From positions 5,025,001 through 5,089,000 of the forward strand of contig NZ_CP045644.1 in the NCBI RefSeq assembly GCF_009498455.1: a stretch of DNA of 64,000 nt. The letters run 5' to 3'. Made by a program: the position numbers and the translations under genes. The notes beneath the pieces were generated by a model. That model made no database searches. It was not told the DNA's origin and saw nothing but the letters and a program-made list of their open reading frames with translations. Source of the DNA: Variovorax paradoxus (lineage in GTDB: Bacteria; Pseudomonadota; Gammaproteobacteria; Burkholderiales; Burkholderiaceae_C). Position 1 is the first letter of the stretch. Each line of letters begins with the position of its first letter. This document shows, one piece after another, positions 18,462 through 28,194 of the stretch.

Positions 18462-18540
18462 CCGGCTTTGCCGGGCCGCAGGTGTTGCCCCCGGTGAGGG
18501 GGTTGGCGTAGCGACACGAAGTGCGCGAAGCCTGGGGGAG
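18462..18540. repeat. Dispersed intergenic repeat, copy 1
   Basis: A box of about 40 bases at 18500-18540 (core GACACGAAGTGCGCG) is preceded by hairpins CCCCC-GGTGA-GGGGG (18488-18502) and CCGGC-TTT-GCCGG (18462-18474). The same box followed by the same kind of C-run/G-run hairpin occurs in the opposite orientation at 56411-56486. It lies between gsiB and gsiC of one operon, so it may act as an mRNA stabiliser or attenuator between the abundant binding protein and the permeases. Confidence 0.75.
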
Positions 18541-18543
18541 GTC

Positions 18544-20097
18544 TTAGTTAGACACCGACATGGCGTCGATGTTGATGTTGGCGTCGGGCATCACGAACAC
18601 ACCCGACAGGCGCTTGGCGTGCGCCGACAGGTTCTGCTCGGTGACCAGCGGCACGCGCGGCAGGTCCTTGCGGATCTCGTCCTGCGCGGTCTTGTACAGC
18701 GCGGCCTTTTCCTTGTCGTCCACGGTGATCAGCGCCTTGGCGATGGCGCCGTCGACCACGTCGCTCTTGTAGAACGACATGTTGTTGAGCTTCGGTGCCC
18801 ACGACTCCGAAGCGAACAGCGGGCGCAGGCCCCAGTCGGCTTCACCGGTCGACGACGACCAGCCCGTGTAGTACATGCGGACCTTGGCCGTCTTCGGATC
18901 GGGCCAGGCATCGACCATCTCGGTGCGCTGGCCCACTTCGAGCGCCTGCACCTGCAGCTTGATGCCCACCTGTGCGAGCTGCTGCTGCACGAACTGGATC
19001 GTCTTCTGGCTGGTCGTGTTGTTGTAGGCGCTCCACAGCACCGACTCGAAGCCGTTCGGGTAGCCGGCTTCGGCCAGCAGGGCCTTGGCCTTCTTCACGT
19101 CGTAGGGAATGGGTGCCATCTTCTCGGCGAACTTCACGCCCTGGGGCATCACGCCCTGTGCGGGGAAGGCGTAGCCGCCGAAGGCCACCTTCGACAGCGC
19201 TTCCTTGTTGATGGCGTAGCCGATGGCTTCGCGCACCTTCGGGTTGTCATACGGCTTTTGCAGCATGTTGAAGGCCAGGAAGCGCGTGATGATCGAGGGC
19301 GAGGCCACCACTTCGAGCTTGTCGCTCTTCTTCAGCAGTTCGGCCTGCTCGTAGGGAATGGGGAAGGCAAAGTCGGCCTCGCCGGTCTGCAGCATCGCGG
19401 CGCGCGTGTTGTTCTCGAGCACCGGCTTCCATTGCAGGTTGTCGATCTTCGGGAAGCCTTTCTTCCAGTAGCCGTCGAACTTCTTGGCCTTGACGGCGTC
19501 GGTCTGCTTCCACTCGACGAACTCGAAGGGGCCCGTGCCCACGGGGTGGAAAGCGATGTCCTTGTTGCCCCACTTCTTCAGCGCGGTGGGCGAGATCATG
19601 GCGGCCGAGGCGTGGGCCAGCGAGTTGATGAAGGGGCCGAAGGGCTCCTTCAGCGTGATGCGCACGGTGGTCGGGTTCAGCGCTTCGACCTTGCCGACGC
19701 GGTTGAACTGGTTGTAGCGCAGCAGCTTGTTGTCCTGGTTCAGCACGCGGTCGAGCGTGACCTTCACGGCTTCGGCGTTGAAGTCGGTGCCGTCGTGGAA
19801 CTTGACGCCGCTGCGCAGCTTGATCGTGTAGACCAGGCCGTCCTTCGACACTTCGTAGCCCTCGGCGAGCACGTTCTGGACCTTCAGGTCCTTGTCGAAC
19901 TGGAACAGGCCTTCATAGAAGGTCTTGGTCACGGCCGTGGTGATGGTCGTGTTGGTGTTGTACGGGTCCAGCGTTTCCGGCTGGTAGCCGATGGCCAGCA
20001 CCACGTCTTTGGCAGCCAGTGCCGAGCCCGAGGCGGCCAGCGCGGCCAGGCCCAGCAGTGCGGATGCCCAGCGCAGGGAGGAAGAAGATTGCTTCAT
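18544..20097 (-). CDS. gsiB: Peptide/glutathione ABC transporter substrate-binding protein (GsiB-like, SBP family 5)
   Basis: Periplasmic peptide-binding protein of 517 residues. A signal peptide covers about residues 1-29 (ending GSALA|AKD). The mature start is KDVVLAIGYQPETLDPYNTN, and SBP family 5 hallmarks include LRSGVKFHDGTDFNAEAVK. The start at 20097 has GGAG upstream; earlier in-frame codons would add an untypical extension before the signal. It delivers peptides to the adjacent GsiC/GsiD channel. The specificity (glutathione, dipeptides or others) cannot be told from sequence. Confidence 0.93.
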   Translation of the reverse strand: MKQSSSSLRWASALLGLAALAASGSALAAKDVVLAIGYQPETLDPYNTNTTITTAVTKTFYEGLFQFDKDLKVQNVLAEGYEVSKDGLVYTIKLRSGVKFHDGTDFNAEAVKVTLDRVLNQDNKLLRYNQFNRVGKVEALNPTTVRITLKEPFGPFINSLAHASAAMISPTALKKWGNKDIAFHPVGTGPFEFVEWKQTDAVKAKKFDGYWKKGFPKIDNLQWKPVLENNTRAAMLQTGEADFAFPIPYEQAELLKKSDKLEVVASPSIITRFLAFNMLQKPYDNPKVREAIGYAINKEALSKVAFGGYAFPAQGVMPQGVKFAEKMAPIPYDVKKAKALLAEAGYPNGFESVLWSAYNNTTSQKTIQFVQQQLAQVGIKLQVQALEVGQRTEMVDAWPDPKTAKVRMYYTGWSSSTGEADWGLRPLFASESWAPKLNNMSFYKSDVVDGAIAKALITVDDKEKAALYKTAQDEIRKDLPRVPLVTEQNLSAHAKRLSGVFVMPDANINIDAMSVSN

Positions 20098-20170
20098 GGA
20101 AGAACTCCAGTCGGTTCGTGGAAAAAATGCAGGGGGCCTGCGGGTGAAAAAACGGTTCGGATTCGGAAGA

Positions 20171-22048
<1,878 letters not shown>

Positions 22049-22080
22049 GGCGGGTGCGGGAGAAAAGAGGAGCAGATGCG

Positions 22081-23040
22081 TCAGGCGAAGATGGCCGTCA
22101 CCGGGGCTTCATCGCCGCGCGCGTGGCCGCGGTACATGCCTTCGGTGTTGAAGGCCAGGCTCAGGTTGCCGTGGCGGTCGACGGCGATCAGACCGCCGGT
22201 GCCGCCGATGGCGGGCAGCGATTGGTGCACCACGGCGTGCGCGGCGGCTGCTAGCGTGGCGCCGCCGTAGGCCATGCGCGCGCAGATGTCGTGCGCGGCT
22301 GCGACGCGGATGAACATTTCGCCGCTGCCGGTGCACGAGATGGCGGCGGTGCGGTCGTCGGCATACGTGCCCGAACCGATGAGCGGCGAATCGCCGACGC
22401 GGCCGACGCGCTTGTTGGTCATGCCGCCGGTCGAGGTGGCGGCGGCCAGGTGGCCGTGCATGTCGAGCGCCACGGCGCCGACGGTGCCGAACTTCTTGTC
22501 TTCGTCCAGCGGCGGCTTGGTCATGGCGGCGCCTTCGTGGTCGGTGACCACACGGCCCGTGTCGCGCACGCGGTACAACTGCTGGCGGCGTGCGTCGGTC
22601 GAGAAGAAGAAAGGCTCGACCATCTCCAGGCCGCGGTCGCGCGCAAAGGCTTCTGCGCCCGCGCCGGCCAGCAGCACATGGGCGCCGTCTTCGAGCACGG
22701 CACGCGCGGCGCGCACCGGGCGGCGCACGTGGCTCACGCCTGCAATGGCGCCGGCCGCGAGCGTGGCACCGTCCATCACGGCGGCGTCGAGCTCGTGCGT
22801 TTCTTCGTGCGTGAACACCGCGCCGTAGCCGGCGTTGAAGAGCGGGCAGTCTTCGAGCATCTCGACCGCGAGGCAGGTGGCGTCGAGCGCCGACATGCCC
22901 TTGAGCAGCGCGGCCTGCGCGGCGCGCACGATGGTCTGCAGCGCGTCGTGATACGCCTGCGCCTGCTCGGGGTTGGTCGTCGAGGCGCTGATGGTGCCGG
23001 CGCCGCCGTGGATGGCGATGACGGGCGTGACGTTCTTCAT
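22081..23040 (-). CDS. iaaA: Isoaspartyl peptidase / type 2 L-asparaginase
   Basis: Ntn-hydrolase of 319 residues that cleaves beta-aspartyl dipeptides and asparagine. It begins [12 protein letters not shown] and self-cleaves before T186 in [12 protein letters not shown], the catalytic threonine (T179 in E. coli IaaA). Further active-site segments are [17 protein letters not shown] and CTGSGE. It is encoded with gsiABCD, as in E. coli, and overlaps the regulator stop (ATGA, 23040-23037). It probably degrades isoaspartyl peptides brought in by the transporter. Confidence 0.94.
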   Translation of the reverse strand: MKNVTPVIAIHGGAGTISASTTNPEQAQAYHDALQTIVRAAQAALLKGMSALDATCLAVEMLEDCPLFNAGYGAVFTHEETHELDAAVMDGATLAAGAIAGVSHVRRPVRAARAVLEDGAHVLLAGAGAEAFARDRGLEMVEPFFFSTDARRQQLYRVRDTGRVVTDHEGAAMTKPPLDEDKKFGTVGAVALDMHGHLAAATSTGGMTNKRVGRVGDSPLIGSGTYADDRTAAISCTGSGEMFIRVAAAHDICARMAYGGATLAAAAHAVVHQSLPAIGGTGGLIAVDRHGNLSLAFNTEGMYRGHARGDEAPVTAIFA

Positions 23041-24008
23041 CGGGAAGCTTTCTTCTTTTTCTTGCCGGCGTCGGAAGCGACGGCGGCGGGGAGGGGAGGC
23101 ATCGAGACCTGGCCGCGCGCATGGCCCTGGCCCAGCCCGCCATGCAGCCACGGGCGCACTGCTTGCAGGATGCGGCCGGCCGACTGCGCCGCGCCGGGCG
23201 CGCGCAGGGCGACCGCGCTGGTCAGTGCCTCGATCAGCGCGAGCACGCTGGTCTCGCAGTTGGGGCGGTAGCTGGTTTCGGTCTGGCAATAGAGCACCAC
23301 GTCGGCCAGCGGCGCGAGGGGCGAACTGGGGCGATCGGTCAGCGCGAGCACCGCGCAGCCCTGGCTGCGCGCGATCTGCGCCAGCGCCACCGTGTCGGTC
23401 AGGTAGCGCGGAAAGGTGAGGCCGATGAACAGGTCCTGCGGGCCCGAGTGCATCAGCGAGCGCGCCGAATGCGTCACGCCGCTCACGCTGGAGAGCATGC
23501 GCACGTCGTTGCACGAACCGTCGAGCCCGTGCTGCAGCAACCCCGCGAGCCATGCGCTGGCGCCGAAGCCGCCGATGTAGATCGAGCGCGCCTTCAGGAT
23601 GCGCTGCACCGCGGCTTCGCAGGCGGCGTAGTCGAGCGACTGGCGTGTGGCTTCGATGTTGCGGCGGCTCTCGTCGAGCGCCGTGGCAAACACCTCGGCC
23701 ACCGTGGTCGGACGCTCCAGGTTGCCGCGCAGCCGCTCGACCGGCGCTACCAGCGACTCGAAGCCGCGCACGAGCTCGGCGCGGAAGGCGGCGTAGCCGT
23801 CGAACTCCAGCGCGCGCGCAAACCGGTTGGCCGTGGCGACCGACACGCCCGCCGCAGCGGCGAGCTCATCGATCGGCAGCGTCGCGACCTGCAGCGGGTG
23901 CTCGAGCACGAAGTCAGCCACCTGCCGGTGCGAACGCGTCAACCGCGGCAGCGCCTGCGCAATGCGCTGGGCCACGGTGGTGCCTGGGGTGTCGACGTTG
24001 GTGCTCAT
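23037..24008 (-). CDS. MurR/RpiR-family transcriptional regulator
   Basis: A 323-residue regulator with an RpiR helix-turn-helix domain (about residues 10-85; LAAAAGVSVATANRFARALEF) and a C-terminal SIS sugar-phosphate-binding domain (about 120-270; IYIGGFGASAWLAGLL, DLFIGLTFPRYLTDTV). The lysine-rich tail GKKKKKASR is unusual. It is the first gene of the peptide operon, coupled to iaaA. The SIS domain suggests a phosphosugar effector, as for MurR with MurNAc-6-phosphate, which would tie the operon to cell-wall turnover. That link is inference. Confidence 0.92.
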   Translation of the reverse strand: MSTNVDTPGTTVAQRIAQALPRLTRSHRQVADFVLEHPLQVATLPIDELAAAAGVSVATANRFARALEFDGYAAFRAELVRGFESLVAPVERLRGNLERPTTVAEVFATALDESRRNIEATRQSLDYAACEAAVQRILKARSIYIGGFGASAWLAGLLQHGLDGSCNDVRMLSSVSGVTHSARSLMHSGPQDLFIGLTFPRYLTDTVALAQIARSQGCAVLALTDRPSSPLAPLADVVLYCQTETSYRPNCETSVLALIEALTSAVALRAPGAAQSAGRILQAVRPWLHGGLGQGHARGQVSMPPLPAAVASDAGKKKKKASR

Positions 24009-24368
24009 GGGGCGGGCGATGCACCTGGGTGGGTGCGGGTGATGAAAATCGGTTTACAAATATATGACAGATATGAAAATTTTCTGTCATTTCCGATCGA
24101 TATCGCAAGTAGCGGGCCAGGAGCGAGGGGCTTTGGCGAGCACGCGATCGGGCGTGTTTCCCTTGCGGGGCGGCGTGTTCGGGGCTGTTGGGGCGCGACG
24201 TTCAGGGATTACCCTGATGTTGTCTTTTCATCCCTTGGGCGGGGTCTGGCGCGTTGAAAACGAACGAATTAACTGCGGTGCCCGGGTCGCATGGCGACAT
24301 TGACGGCCTTCTGGTCAGCCCTGAGTATCCCGAGCGGCGCGTCTTGCGTCGGGGAACGAGGAACCAAC
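24009..24368. other. Intergenic region between divergent RpiR regulator and esterase gene
   Basis: These 360 bases contain no convincing gene. The left part (about 24050-24115) is markedly AT-rich against the local background and holds the inverted repeat at 24064-24090. The remainder, up to the esterase start at 24369, shows nothing recognisable. Confidence 0.5.
24064..24090. promoter_or_regulatory. Candidate operator of the MurR/RpiR regulator
   Basis: ATGACAGA (24064-24071) and TCTGTCAT (24083-24090) are perfect 8-base inverted arms with an 11-base AT-rich spacer, 56 bases upstream of the regulator start. Such a dyad in the promoter of an autoregulated operon fits a dimeric RpiR protein. 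Confidence 0.5.
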
Positions 24369-25239
24369 ATGAGACTGGAATGGCTTCGCCGCGCGCTCGC
24401 GGTGATGGGCTGCTGTGTGGTGTTCGCGGGCGTGTCCGCATGCGGTGGCGGAGGGGCGGTGGCGGGGGCGGTGTGCCGATCCTGCCGCCGACCGCAGGGC
24501 CGTGCCTCAGCAGCCGGCGCCAGCGCCGACACCGACCGACCGTGTGGTGTCCGAATCCATCCAGTCGGGCTTCACAGGCGCGCCTTATCCTCTTTCTGTC
24601 TACCTGCCCGCCGGGTACGACCAGGGCACCGATGCCTACCCCGTCATCTATGCGCTCGACGGCGATGCCGTCAACGGCTTGCCGCAAACACGGTTCGCGA
24701 ATCTCAAGGACATCCTGGTGAAGCGTGGAACGAAGGCCATCCTCGTCGGCATCGGGAACACCGGGCGGCGCCAGGAGGACTACAACTTTCCCGGGGCCTT
24801 CAAGTACCACGACTTCCTGGCGAAGGAGCTGATTCCCTTCATCGATTCGAAGTACCGGACCAACCCCAAGAACCGGATGCTCACGGGCCTGTCGACCAGT
24901 GGCAACCTGGCGGCCACGGCGCTCTTTCTCGAAGCGCCGGACAACCTGGTGTTTTCTTCCTTCGTGTCGATCGAGGGCGCTTTCTGGCAACAGGAGGCTC
25001 AGAACAACGATCTGGAACAGAAGATGTTCGATGCGTTGGCGGGTCGGCCCCTGCCTGTCACGCTGATCCTGGCGAGCTGCATCAGTAGCTGCAATCAACA
25101 GTACGTGAAGCAGCTGTACCAACGGATGGCAGCGCGAGGGTACGTCGGGCTGCAGCTCCTGCATACGGAGTTCAACGCCACGCACGTCGGCGCCGATGTG
25201 CTGGCGTTCGAAGACGCGGTGGTGCGGATCTACAAATAG
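24369..25239 (+). pseudogene. Esterase-family alpha/beta-hydrolase lipoprotein, frame interrupted near the N-terminus
   Basis: A lipoprotein signal (MRLEWLRRALAV...GVSACGGGG) starts at 24369, but the esterase body is in a different frame from about 24500 onward. A third frame between them encodes GGGGGGVPILPPTAGP, so two one-base losses, near 24455 and near 24505, would restore one protein of about 290 residues. The body has GLSTSGN around the expected nucleophile and a C-terminal histidine (NATHVGAD). It is a paralogue of the protein at 26682-27555, which is also frameshifted at its glycine tract. True pseudogene, phase-variable tract or base-calling error are all possible. GTG 24415 gives an uninterrupted but signal-less product. 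Confidence 0.7.
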
Positions 25240-25255
25240 GTGCCGTGGCCGCGCT

Positions 25256-25279
25256 GCGAACCCGACACTAGGGGTTCGC
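25256..25279. terminator. Stem-loop between convergent genes
   Basis: GCGAACCC (25256-25263) pairs perfectly with GGGTTCGC (25272-25279) around an 8-base loop. It lies between the esterase stop (25239) and the copZ stop (25291) and could end transcription from both sides. No U-run follows, so intrinsic termination is uncertain. Confidence 0.45.
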
Positions 25280-25290
25280 GCGCGGTGTGC

Positions 25291-25494
25291 TCATGCGGGC
25301 AGCGGTTTGGGTGGGTAGCCCGCCTCTGTCAGCACGGCCATCACGGAAGGGCCGTCTTCGGTGGTGTCGATGCGCACCGTTCTGTTCTTCAAGTCCACCT
25401 CGAGCCTGGCCTGCGGGTCGAGGTCTTTGATGGCCCGGGTGATGCGGCCGGCGCAACTGCCGCAGGTCATCGACTGGATTTCAAACGCTTGCAT
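25291..25494 (-). CDS. copZ: Copper chaperone CopZ-like heavy-metal-associated domain protein
   Basis: A 67-residue ferredoxin-like HMA domain with the metal-binding motif MTCGSCAGR (C11 and C14). It probably carries Cu(I) in the cytoplasm. It is divergent from a CueR-like regulator gene, and its promoter closely matches the CueR architecture of E. coli copA. No copper ATPase gene is in the window, so its delivery partner lies elsewhere. Confidence 0.92.
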   Translation of the reverse strand: MQAFEIQSMTCGSCAGRITRAIKDLDPQARLEVDLKNRTVRIDTTEDGPSVMAVLTEAGYPPKPLPA

Positions 25495-25524
25495 GAGAGT
25501 CGTCCTTTCAAAAGAGTGACGCTC

Positions 25525-25555
25525 AGTGTCAAGCTTGCCATCGTGTGAAGGTCAA
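25525..25555 (-). promoter_or_regulatory. CueR-type promoter of copZ (19-base spacer)
   Basis: On the minus strand, -35 TTGACC (25555-25550) and -10 GACACT (25530-25525) are separated by 19 bases containing TTCACACGATGGCAAGC. The long spacer and the ACCTTC...GCAAGC dyad align without gaps to the E. coli copA promoter recognised by CueR, where the activator twists the DNA to bring the two boxes into register. Confidence 0.65.
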
Positions 25556-25607
25556 GCGTGGCGAACGCCTGACCCCTGACACGCCAAGGTCATGCGACTG
25601 CCTGGGC

Positions 25608-25638
25608 TTGACTCTCTCATGGTGTCAAGCTTGAGACT
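25608..25638 (+). promoter_or_regulatory. CueR-type promoter of the merR/cueR gene (19-base spacer)
   Basis: -35 TTGACT (25608-25613) and -10 GAGACT (25633-25638) enclose a 19-base spacer. The stretch CAAGCTTGA-n-ACT across the spacer end and -10 is the same as in the copZ promoter on the other strand. This suggests that the regulator activates its own gene as well. Confidence 0.55.
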
Positions 25639-25665
25639 TCGCGCTTTGGCTCGAAGGAGAACTCC

Positions 25666-26112
25666 ATGGAACATCCCACGGCGCCGGCTGCTGCGGCGCA
25701 CTTGTCTCTTGCCGAAGTCGTTGCGCGCTCCGGTGCGTCCGCGCAGTTGCTGAGCGACTGCGAATCGCTCGGGCTGCTCGACGACGCAGCGCACGCTGGC
25801 CTCTATGACGAACGCGCCGTGTCGACGTTGCGCTTTGCGCGGCGGGCGCACACGCTGGGCTTCGACACATCGGAAGTCGTCGCGCTGCACGCCCTGTGGC
25901 AAGACGGGCGCCGCGCAAGCTTCGACGTGAAGCGCGTCGCGCTCGAACGGGCCGACGACCTCGCTCAGCGGATCGAAGAGCTGGCCCACATGAAGCGTCT
26001 GCTGGAGCGCCTCGCCCACTGTTGCGAAGGTGACGAGCGCCCCGAATGCCCCATCCTCGATGAGCTGGCCGGGCTCAAGGGATTCGCCGGCTGTGAAGCG
26101 CGGCGTGCGTGA
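25666..26112 (+). CDS. cueR: MerR-family copper regulator, CueR-like
   Basis: A 148-residue regulator. The MerR winged helix is at about 12-80 (LSLAEVVARSGASAQLLSDCESLGLL, then RFARRAHTLGFDTSEVVALH), followed by the dimerisation helix (about 90-120) and a metal-binding loop CEGDERPEC. The C-x7-C spacing equals C112/C120 of CueR, which binds a single Cu(I). The N-terminal segment is atypical, since the usual YYE of MerR is replaced by SDCESLG. It is divergent from copZ; GAAGGAG precedes the start. Confidence 0.85.
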   Translation: MEHPTAPAAAAHLSLAEVVARSGASAQLLSDCESLGLLDDAAHAGLYDERAVSTLRFARRAHTLGFDTSEVVALHALWQDGRRASFDVKRVALERADDLAQRIEELAHMKRLLERLAHCCEGDERPECPILDELAGLKGFAGCEARRA

Positions 26113-26121
26113 AGCCGCCCC

Positions 26122-26568
26122 TCAACCCGGAATGTCCGGCTCGACCAGCTGGGCCAGCGCAATCAGCGATTCCTGCCAGCCCAGGTAGCACATCTCGACA
26201 GGAATCATCTCGGGAATGCCTTCCTGCACGACGGACATGTCCGTACCGCACGACACGGCCGTCAGCGTCACGGTGGTCTTCATCGTGCCCGGCAGGTTGG
26301 CATCGTCGAAGCTCGCGTCGTAGGCAATGCGCTGGCCGGGCACGAGTTCCAGGTACTTGCCGCCGAACGAGTGGCTGTGGCCGGTGCCGAAGTTGGTGAA
26401 GGACATGCGCCATGCGCCGCCCACCACGGGCTCCATGCTGTGGACCTTGCCGGTGAATCCGAAGGGCGGCAGCCAGCGCTCGAAGGCGCTGGCCTCCACG
26501 AAGGCGCGGTAGAGCTTGTCGGGGGACGTGCGCAGCACGCGATGCAGACGAACGGTGTTGGTAGCCAT
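26122..26568 (-). CDS. SRPBCC (AHSA1/START-like) domain protein
   Basis: A 148-residue helix-grip protein of the AHSA1 type. It opens with VRLHRVLRTSPDKLYRAFVEASAFERWLPP and has the family's FGGKYLELVPGQRIAYD strand block. Such proteins bind hydrophobic ligands or act as stress-related co-chaperones; no specific function can be given. The start at 26568 has AGGAG upstream. It follows the esterase paralogue on the same strand but is separated from it by a hairpin. Confidence 0.88.
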   Translation of the reverse strand: MATNTVRLHRVLRTSPDKLYRAFVEASAFERWLPPFGFTGKVHSMEPVVGGAWRMSFTNFGTGHSHSFGGKYLELVPGQRIAYDASFDDANLPGTMKTTVTLTAVSCGTDMSVVQEGIPEMIPVEMCYLGWQESLIALAQLVEPDIPG

Positions 26569-26646
26569 GGTTGCTTTCTCCTGAAGTACAGAGGACGACC
26601 CTCTGTGATGACGTCGGATGAGCGCGCTGCGATTCGACACGTTCAA

Positions 26647-26668
26647 GGATCAGGAAAAACCCTGATCC
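26647..26668 (-). terminator. Hairpin downstream of the second esterase gene
   Basis: GGATCAGG and CCTGATCC (26647-26654 and 26661-26668) form a perfect 8-base stem with a 6-base loop that reads GTTTTT on the minus strand. It lies 14 bases past the esterase stop on the leftward transcript. No U-run follows the stem. Confidence 0.5.
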
Positions 26669-26681
26669 GACCCGCCGCGCG

Positions 26682-27555
26682 TCAATCGATGAATCGCGCC
26701 ACGATGTCCTCGAACGACGGCAAGTCCATCGGCGTGTGTCCCCCGGGGTAGCCCTTCACGCTCAACTGCAGGCCTTTGTAGTTGCGCGCTGCGATCTTGT
26801 CGTGCATGGCTGTGATCTCCGGGCCGCCGGTGTTGGCAACGGCGAAGCCCAACAGCAAGGTCACGGGAATCTCCCGCGTGCTGCTGTTGGCGTACATCTG
26901 GCTTTCGAGCGGTTCGAGTTGCGCGCTTGCGCCTTTGACGGGGGGATCGGAGGGGAAGAAGTACTGGAAGGTGAACTTGCCGGCCGCGCCTTCCGTGAAG
27001 AAGGCGATGAGCGTGAAGACGCCGCCGTTCGACAGGCCCGAGAGCATGCGCTTGGCCGGGTTGGCGCGGTAGTTCGACTCGACATACGGCACCAGCTGGT
27101 CGGTCAGAAAGTCGTGGTACGGCTGGGCGCCGGGCATCAGGTAGTCGGTGTTGCGGCGCGCCGTGCCGCCGATGCCGACCACGATGGCTTTCTTGCCGGC
27201 CTTCTCGAGGATGTCGGTGAAGTTCTGGAAGCGCGTCACGCTCTGGTTGAAGATCGCATCGCCATCGGTGATGTAGATCGCGGGGTAGGCCGTCGTCGCG
27301 CTGTCGTAGCCGGACGGCAGGTAGATGTGCAGAGGGTAGGTTGCACCCGTGGCCTCCGACTTCACCGAGGCCTGGACCACCCGGCTGCGCCCGGTGACCG
27401 CGGGCGGTGGTGTCGGCGTGCCGCCGGCTGGTGGCAGCGGCAGCATCGCTACGCCGCCGCCGCCACCACCCTCCGCCGCCGCAACCTGACAACCCCAGCA
27501 GCAAGGCACAGCTCGCTGTGAACATGAGCCGGCGAAGAATCCCTCTTGTCTGCAT
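26682..27555 (-). pseudogene. Esterase-family alpha/beta-hydrolase lipoprotein, frame interrupted at a glycine tract
   Basis: A lipoprotein signal starts at 27555 (MQTRGILRRLMFTAS...GLSGCGGGG), but the esterase body (from GGGGGGVAMLPLPPAGG to the stop at 26682) is in another frame. Removing one G from the run GGAGGGTGG near 27465 joins them into one protein of about 290 residues. The body has nucleophile motif GLSNGG and a late GGHTPMD histidine, and is clearly paralogous to the gene at 24369-25239 (YPLHIYLPSGYD, RFQNFTDILEKAGKKAIVVGIG). The break is at the same glycine tract as in the paralogue. Sequencing error, phase variation or decay remain open. Confidence 0.7.
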
Positions 27556-27603
27556 GTGGTGTTCCTTGATGGTGATGGCCGTGGTGGCGGAAGCCGGGCG
27601 ATC

Positions 27604-28068
27604 TTAGAGGTGATGGGGGGCCGCTGTCTTCTGCATGAACACACTCAACGGATCGTCCGGGTAGTCGCCGAAGCGCTCGCGCCGCGCATACCCCGCACGC
27701 GCATAGAACGCCAGTGCCTCGGGCTGGCTCACGCCCGTCTCCAGCCGGAACATTGCGCAGCCGCGCGCCGCCGCTTCGCCTTCGAGAAAGCCCAGCACCT
27801 TCGCCGCGACGCCTTGCCCGCGGTTCTGCGGGCGCACGTACATGCGCTTGAGTTCGCCGTAGCCGGGGTTCATGACGAGCGCGCCGCAACCGACGGCCGT
27901 GCCGGCCTCGTCGCGCGCGACCGCGAACAGCACATGCGCCGCCGACAGCGCAGCAAGGTCGATGCCGTAGTGGCTCTCGGGCGGGTACAGCGGCTTCTGG
28001 TACGCATCGAGGTCGTCGATGAGCTGGATGACGTCGGGCTGGTTCGGGTTTTCAATCGAGATCTGCAT
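27604..28068 (-). CDS. GNAT-family N-acetyltransferase
   Basis: A 154-residue acetyl-CoA-dependent acyltransferase. Motif A is seen as ELKRMYVRPQNRGQGVAAKVLGFLE, where the R/Q-x-x-G-x-G/A loop binds the CoA pyrophosphate. The C-terminal part has ETGVSQPEALAFYARAGYARRERFGDYPDDPLS. The substrate is unknown. It is divergent from the aldo/keto reductase gene with a 126-base gap and overlaps nothing. Confidence 0.9.
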   Translation of the reverse strand: MQISIENPNQPDVIQLIDDLDAYQKPLYPPESHYGIDLAALSAAHVLFAVARDEAGTAVGCGALVMNPGYGELKRMYVRPQNRGQGVAAKVLGFLEGEAAARGCAMFRLETGVSQPEALAFYARAGYARRERFGDYPDDPLSVFMQKTAAPHHL

Positions 28069-28194
28069 CGTTCGATCGTACCGAGCGAAAGCGCCGCAAA
28101 GCCCGACGCGCGACGGGGTTCCCCGCGACGGCCAACAATGGCCGCGTCACTCATCTGGTTCATTGTCTGTTCGTTCGATTCAAGGAGTAGCACT

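Noticed and set aside
27556..28194. N-terminal extension of the aldo/keto reductase frame
   Set aside because: It is antisense to the GNAT gene, has no family similarity, and a ribosome-binding site sits right before TTG 28195 where the conserved protein begins.
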